Shown here: positions 57,133 to 64,000 of the stretch, piece after piece
How positions within the stretch are numbered: position 1 is the first letter of the stretch
Layout of the letters: the number at the start of each line of letters is the position of its first letter
NCBI GenBank assembly: GCA_942486035.1
Contig: CALNXK010000022.1
Location: 4,234,001-4,298,000 of the forward strand
Reading direction: 5' to 3'
DNA from: Porites lobata
Lineage: Eukaryota; Cnidaria; Anthozoa; Scleractinia; Poritidae
Length of the DNA stretch: 64,000 nucleotides
Notes under the pieces: model-generated
The model's input: the letters and a program-made list of their open reading frames with translations, nothing else
Database searches by the model: none
What the model was told of the DNA's origin: nothing
Program-made: the position numbers and the translations under genes

Positions 57133-57361
57133 TGTTTTTCATTACCAGCGGAGTTTCTTAATTAATGAATGGTAAAAGGCGTGAAATTCCTGTCACGCCT
57201 CCCGAACGAGAGCTACAGTGATTTTTCTCGCTTCCTCCCAAACCGCCCCCGCCCCGTAGGCAGTTTTGACACTCAGGCAAGATGGCAGCCCGTAACGCAA
57301 AGCTCTCGATCTCGATGATCTTACGGAAAAATAGAGGACTGTGAACAGTCTATGTAGACAG

Positions 57362-59581
57362 TTTCAGTTTTATTTTGATTGGTTTACTTTCCTCTGTTCA
57401 CCAACAACCGTAATGATCAGTTTCCAGCTACCATAGGTTTAATTTCAGTTTAGTATCATAACTACGTTTTATGGTGGACATACCCTAACACAAGATCCCC
57501 AAACTCTCCATCCAATATAACTTATTAGCGTGAGACGTATGTCAATAAACAGCTGATTATATTATAAATATTGCTCTTTCAAATGATTCCGAAAGTAAAC
57601 ACTTTTACCTTATATTTGTGTTGTGGGACTTGTTATCACAAGTCTATTCGCTTCCGGAGCTATTTCGAAGCTCGTTTTGCTCTTTTTAGTTCTTCGATCC
57701 CGTCATCAGTCCTGAATCCCGAATTCCCGAAGGTTATTTCCAACGTCCCAGGGGGAGGGTCCAGGAGGTCTGGACCCCCAATCAGACCTAATACTTGTTT
57801 GAGGCTGAAATTCGTACATCGAGAGGATCATTACCCCCGCAGGGATTTCGCCCAGAAAGCGTAATCCCGAGTAGGCACTCTGGTAGCTCGCGTGTATATT
57901 AAGGCGAGTACTTACAATTGAAATATATAGTTGGTTTGCCAGTCGATTTGCTTGAACAGGGGCCGCGAGGAATCGGTGGGAAATGTTGACGTTTCTATTG
58001 TTCGCACCCTCAAGTAAGAGATGGTTAGGATGACCAGGCTGTAGGATGACATTCTGTGGAGCAGCTGTTTTGAAAGACACTCGTTAAGCACATATGAAGT
58101 TATCTGGTGCGCATTTATACTGTTCCATGACTTCACCGTATAGACAGGGAGTAAGTTCTTATATTGTACACTGTCAGAGGTAGACATAATTTTCAGTCTT
58201 TTATCATTTTTGATCAACACCTCGCGCTACACGTCAAACACTACGTCTACGCGCCTACTGTGCGCCTTCTACCGGTCCTACTTACCATTTTAAACTCTAT
58301 AAGCGACCTCATTGAACATAGCTCCAGATGAGATCTACAACTTCTGCAAGATTACCATATCATCGAACCTACTGGTTACGTTCTCTGGTTAATTCGTTGT
58401 GACCGTGATGCGTCGCTCTAGCTGTTGAGAGAGTCTGGATTTGCTTGTCTTTCGCAGGAGTCACTCAGGATAGGTAAGAGTCCAAGGAAGAGCTGGAGGA
58501 CTCTTTTCATTGTGAAAACAACTAATATGATTATGATGAAACTGTCCGAGAAGTCAGCGGCCATCCAAGCAAAAAATCACGATCCATACTAAGAGGAAGT
58601 ACTAGATCCTTGTTGCGAACCTTATGCACAGCGGCTTCAGCTTGGCTTTCCGTCACTGGATCAAGGTAATCTGAAGTGGGATTGGATGAGCATAGGCTCA
58701 TTACAAAGTCATTCGCTGGCTACTTTCACTTGGTCGTTGCGGGCAGTCATTCATCACTTAATTCTGTGTGAATAAGCTTAGCGAGTTATGAATCTCTCTC
58801 GTTGGTGAAATAAGACAGTTCGCCTATTGCATTGATACTTGATGAGATGTGCGGCGAATTCACATTCAGCTGAAACCTCTGAAACTGATTCCGGATCATG
58901 ATCTTTTCGAGGGATTCGACACACTTGCAATGCACTTTCAAAGTTTTCCATGATTTATTTACTTACTCTTTTCTGAAACAATTTTGTAAACCTCACAATT
59001 TTTTTCTAGTTATTATACAAAGGACATCGGGCAGTTATAATTTAGCACTTGAATAAACAGGAAGTCATGTTTCTAATTCCAATATGCTTTAAATCTACAT
59101 TTCAAACGTGATTTGTTTACGTCAAAAAAATACTAGCACCTTTTGCAGCCTTCACCGAAATCCAAGATGGCGGCCAAAAGGGGGCAAATTTAAATTTCGA
59201 TTTACCGTTTTACCCTTGCTATCATGCATTTTTGTGATGCTTTTTAGTCAATGATTAAGATTAGACATGTTTAGGCTGTTCCCCTTCAGTGAGCCTTAAA
59301 CCCAAATTTTCGGGTCTCAGCTGATGGACCAATTGTATGGAATATGAGTGAAAATCTTCATTAATGAACGGTATTTTCAAAGAGCTACCAACGACCGGGT
59401 AATTGACAGACAAAATACAGAGGGGGCGGGGGGGGAGGCAGCTGTAGTGTCAACTGTTACTGGTTATATCACTTTTTAACTGGCTGATGTTTTTAAAGAA
59501 ACGTGCGTTGCCGCGGGGAGTTTCAGTTTGTCACTAAATTAAATTCCAGGGATATTCCAAAATGTCGTAATCGTTTTTGGC
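57362..59581. other. Gene-free stretch with possible decayed coding traces
   Basis: The minus strand near 58948 opens MENFESALQVCRIPRK and runs about 57 codons before a stop. Further broken frames follow toward 58430, among them a hydrophobic one. None is recognisable, and I do not call a gene. Confidence 0.35.
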
Positions 59582-60081
59582 AGGCGCGGATTTAGGATAA
59601 ATACTTACCGATTTCCTAAACAAGGGCCGAAGCTTCTAGCGGGGTACGGGGTCATGCTCCCCCAGGAAATTTTTTGGATTTTAACTCCCTCAAGTCCCCT
59701 TTCCTGGGTTTCTGAGTCATTCAGATGGGATATTGGCCAGTTCAATTCTCCTCGGATAAAGTATTTGTCCAATCCATTTTCCAGATTTCAACCTGGAAAG
59801 TTTTTTTATTAAAAATATATTTATTATGAAAAATCTGACCGATTTCCGTAAAACGTTGGAAACCGGTCTGGGTCCGCGCCTGTTTGTGTACCCTCCTATG
59901 ATCTGTTCGCCTCTGTTCGCAAAGCAGTATGGCCCCGCACCAACGGCGACCGGCGTTCACACGTCGAGAAACAAGTGGTCGTCTCTACTTTCTCAGCTGG
60001 TCACAAAAAAGTTCAACAGTCCCTTCTGAACCAAACTTTGGACCCCCCCGCCAAATCAAATTTTCCTGGATCTGCCACTGA
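59582..60081. mobile_element. Transposon fragment with GGCGCGGATTTAGG / CCTGGATCTGCCACTG ends
   Basis: The two ends are degenerate inverted copies of the same terminus found at 7312 (GGCGGATCCAGG). C-rich tracts lie just inside both ends. The interior lacks coding sequence. Confidence 0.5.
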
Positions 60082-63000
60082 CGTCTCGCTTTCCGTGCAT
60101 ACATTCAATCCCGAAACACTGCGTGCATCCCCATTCTGCCTTAAAATCCGAATCCCAGCTTTCAAATATAAGGTAAACACCGGACTCCAAAAACCTATTG
60201 GGAAGCCTCTGTTTTGGTGAGTTCGTAGGTTGACATGACTCAAATGAGGTCTTAAATCAGTTCTAGTCTACTGAACTTATCCAATAAGAAATTAGTAATC
60301 GCTCCAGAAGCGAATAGTACTAAGTAACAGACACAACACAAAATCAATTTGAGTCATTTTCATTTCGAATCGTTTCAAAAGACACAAATTAGAGTATACA
60401 ATTTGATTATTTCAGGCAGATTCTCTCATAAAGTTCGAATTCCAATCGCTCCCTTGACTCTGGGTTGTTGGCACTCTGTTTTTCATTCAAAAATGTGAAT
60501 TTCGCCGTCGCCATGAACAAATTGCGACAAAGAAATCAGTTCATATGTTCGCTTTACTATAAAAGAAGCTAGATCTGCTAATTTGCCATGTCAACTACCT
60601 ACTTTTTTATCTGTAGGGTCAATCAATTTCGTGCCAAACTCACCTTCAGTGATCCTCTGCTGGGCCGGTGTATAACATTCGCCTTTTTGGAAGTTATTTG
60701 AAGCTTTTTTGTCGGTCGGCAATTTAGGGCTTAATATATATCCGGAAACGTATTACACCGAATCGGCCCCTAATTTGAAAGGATGAAACCGTATCAGTTC
60801 TGCTTCAGAATCTGTAGAACGTTCTAGTATGTAAGCCGGCTTCCTTAATGATTGTCATATTTCTTTGCTGAGGGTCACTCCTTTGCACATATATTCATGT
60901 TCTTGTGTGCTGGCTAAGAGGGCATAATTTCAATTCACGAAAGTTTAAATACTATAGCTATTGTTAAATCAATTCAGATTAAACACTCCTATTATATTAA
61001 GTGCTAACCGTGTGATAAGCAAAGGTCAAAAATCATTTTCGGACAACTGATGGTAAGTATTGGATCCTTACAATTTTAAAAAAAGATTCATTTTTTTGTC
61101 AAATAATATAATACCGTATTTTACTGAGTTTATTAGTCGTAGTTCAGAAGGGGTTTCCACAATGCCAGTAGTAACATTAATAACAGCTGATCGCTTACAA
61201 GAGTGCTTACAAGGAGACCGGCGGCTTCGACTGTATATAATCCTGGCTATAGAGACGCAATATCTTCTCGAAACTTCGAACTGCGGTTAACTTTAATTCT
61301 AAATAGATTGAACGTTCAGTTATAATCGTTGCTCTGAAGAAGTCTAGCGATCAAAAAGTCTCTGGTTAACTAGGTAACGGTTGGATTCTTTACTTTGAAT
61401 TAAATGATACAGAAAATCATTGCCCTGCTGGCTATATTAACACAAGAATTTAAAGATATAATGTGCTTGGTTCTAATGTGTCTATATTCATTCCCCGAAG
61501 TGTTTTCACTAAGCACGCAGAAAAAAACAATTTGACCTCTGACAGAGGTATTTCATAACCGTTTTTATACGATTCTTCCATACAGTTCTTATATTATATT
61601 TGAGCAGCTTTTCACCGATGATGATTCAAATCTAGTTATAGGTTTATATTTACTGCATTTAAATACGAGGTGCCGCATGCAGGTTATTTGGAAAATCCAC
61701 AAAGGGTGTGTTTATTCTTTGAACCTCATATCTAAAAATGACGATAAATATTACTTTCTAATCTTCTTATCCGGGACAATTTAAACCGTATCGACCTTTT
61801 GCAACAATCAGTTTTACGGTGTTTTTCATTATAGTGATTTCTTCCGGAACTACGTACGGGAATAACGCACGTAGCATGATCCCCCCGTGTTGTGTTTCCT
61901 AGTAAACATGGCAAGTTTACAAAACCATTCATTTTTATGCCCAGGCAGTCGTGTTGATGGACAATGGACAGTAATTAAGACTTCCTGCATTTGAAAGACA
62001 TTTTTAATCCGGGGGAGGGTCACTCACTGACGATGGATTTGACACTGTGTAAAGAATATAGTTTTCAAACAGCTTCGTCTGGGATTGTGTGGAATGGGCC
62101 TATAAAGGATTTAGGTGGGTCTAGAAAAGATTATCATCTGAGCATGATGTGAAGAAGTATAAGAAAATGAGTTTCTGGTTACTAGTTGGTGTCAGTACAA
62201 GCTATGAATATTTGTCCCTTAGTCTGGAAAAGGGTTGTAAAATACAGTCAATGTGATGTTTTCTTAACAGCAAGCTCCCACAGAAATCTTCATAGAGTAC
62301 CCCCCGGCTTAAAAGATACAGATGAACATTGTAGAAGTTTCTGGTGATTTTGAACTGAATCTAGTTCTCAATGTTTTTTCTCGTCAAAGAAATTATTTTT
62401 GCAAGGTTCACATTCCGATTTAAGGTAAGCAAATAGCACAGTCGGTTCTGCTCCCAAGCCACATTTCAATTAATCGTTATTTGTCTATGCTCACAAGGTA
62501 GATTGATTGAAAAACCAATTACGTGTTTCTTGAAAAGATGGGTATAATACTGTAAGCTAATCAGTTCCAGACGAACTATTCAGTCCTGTGTTTTACACCA
62601 TACTGCATGGTACAATCTTCGTTTTTCGCGAATTACTACGTGAATTGCTGCGTGAATTGTCAAAACTTGGCATAGTGCTATAGAGGTAAAAGTTATTATT
62701 AGTAGTGAGAATATAATTCAAAGAGAAGCAAACCTAATTCCATAGTTCAATGTGCAAGGAGCGTTCAAAGACAGTTAAAGAAGTTTACTTAGTAAGTTCT
62801 TCCGATCGAGATCGTAATATTATCAATGAGTTTGGCTGTGCGCTACTGAGCGTCTACAGTCATTGATTAGGATCACGGGTGAACACAGACTAAGCCCTAT
62901 CGTTCATTGGACTTTGACTCACGCAGTCGAAGAACTGATTTGTATGCCTTGATAACACCTAACATTTATAAGTAACTGGAATGCAAACTTCGGTTCCTGA

Positions 63001-64000
63001 CCTCTGGGTCGACCAAGGGGATTGTAAATTATATCCTATTATACTCGGAATAACAGGGTCACCCAACGACAATTTTTGAAAACTACCTGTTCGGAAGACG
63101 ATTTGAGATCTAGAATTTTCGAAACATTTGTTGTTAAATTTCTTGCTTGAATACCTCTCCAAGGATTTTCGAACCTTCCAAAAATGGTATAATTGCCTAT
63201 TTTTAACGGATTTGTCACCGTAAAAAGGTCACCTAGAATTTTCGGGAGCCTTTTTTCTGGCTGAAATTTTCGAAAAGGTAAGCCAATTTGATCCCTATAA
63301 TTTTCGGATCACTAGACTTTCAGCTAGGAAATCTGAACAGATGAAAAATTTTTAGGGGATAAAAATATGCCTATATGTACCGTTTAAATACTAAAATACG
63401 TTCAACAGTGCTATGTTTAAGTGGTTTTGAACTATATTCTCGTTGGGTGCCACTGGAATAATTTAGCCAATACACTCCAGATTCTTTGATGCAAATAAAA
63501 CTGCACAATTTCTCGAATTGACGCAAACTGAACTGAAAGAAGCCCCATATCATCGTGAACACATTTCCGGTTTTCAGGTGACACCCCTGTATATTACTGT
63601 ATTACCAAAAATAGAGGCCGACCTTGTAAAACGGGTGAATATTTTTTGTACCGCGATAGATAATTCTGAACAATTTATGATTCTCAATTCTGGGCAGTAG
63701 CCAGCATCAAGAGCTGTCGCCGCGAAGATAATTAGTTCAGAAACAGTAATTTTTGCTAATTATTACAACAAAGCAATACGGCACTAAATTTTATTTGGCC
63801 TTGTTTTGAGCTGGTTGATTCTCCAAAGACTACATGTACCGAGTGGAACACACGAGTGCGAGTGAGTTTGTCTTGTGCAAAGAGGGAGATCGTGTGTTCT
63901 AGTTCCCGGCAAAAACAGCGCATGGGATGGGAACTGTTCATCATTTAGCCTCTCTATAGATCAGCATGTGGATTGTGATGCCCCAGAGACTAATCCTAAC
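60082..64000. other. Gene-free right end of the window
   Basis: AT-rich DNA. The segment about 63050-63360 has a recurring ATTTTCG(G/A) word, possibly an old repeat. No ORF with a recognisable domain, tRNA, rRNA or bounded element was seen. Confidence 0.5.

Larger units (their letters stand above)
56301..57352. mobile_element. Outer Mutator-like element, 1,052 bp, exact 9-bp target duplication, with two nested insertions
   Basis: Ends CAGACGGTTCACAGTCCCC and GGACTGTGAACAGTCTA are inverted. TGTAGACAG is duplicated exactly at 56292-56300 and 57353-57361. Subterminal GC-rich blocks (GGGGGCGGGCG; CGCCCCCGCCCC) also pair. Two further fold-backs are inserted at 56483-56669 and 57000-57132. No transposase frame. 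Confidence 0.85.

Noticed and set aside
57706..58220. Overlapping minus-strand frames of 124 and 102 codons
   Set aside because: They overlap each other in different frames and a repeat-like GGGATTCGGGATTC segment; no protein similarity recognised.
59826..60243. Several short frames on both strands
   Set aside because: They fall in or at the edge of the transposon fragment at 59582-60081 and share no known domain.

Overview
The window is animal nuclear DNA, most likely from a reef-building (scleractinian) coral or a close anthozoan relative. Three things point there. Its genes are intron-rich metazoan orthologues with GT-AG introns. The sequence is packed with short fold-back and tRNA-derived repeats of coral type. 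At the left edge there is the N-terminus of an NLR-like protein family that I recall from coral gene sets. No bacterial operon, CRISPR array, rRNA gene or intact virus was seen. Family assignments are from memory, not from a search.

Layout. Positions 1-115 (minus): a frameshifted start of the NLR-like gene, cut by the window edge. About 450-18261 (minus): Integrator subunit INTS5, of which 22 coding exons can be placed; the C-terminus is not found. 18262-18471: a 210-bp shared promoter. 18472-29038 (plus): mitoguardin (MIGA/FAM73), 13 exons, 562 residues, apparently complete. 30476-30715 (plus): a possible short first exon of unknown function. 30942-32369 (minus): a TENA/THI-4 (thiaminase II-like) protein of 252 residues. 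36568-37713 (plus): an intronless class A GPCR. 44675-49049 (minus): a three-exon gene for an unrecognised 565-residue nuclear-looking protein with a Cys-containing C-terminal domain. 49050-64000: no credible gene, only repeats.

The introns and intergenic DNA carry more than 25 recognisable repeats. These include several non-autonomous families with exact 9-bp target duplications (Mutator-like), elements with 8-bp duplications (one hAT-like by its terminus), a TTAA-flanked (piggyBac-like) element, a TA-flanked nested element, a tRNA-derived SINE and several multi-copy fold-backs. Some touch genes: the first poly(A) signal after the mitoguardin stop lies inside a fold-back terminus, and INTS5 introns hold a near-identical 262-bp duplicate pair.

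The genes do not form a pathway. INTS5 acts in nuclear snRNA and Pol II termination, mitoguardin at the mitochondrial outer membrane and ER contact sites, TENA in thiamin salvage, and the GPCR at the cell surface. The only visible functional link is the divergent INTS5/MIGA promoter.
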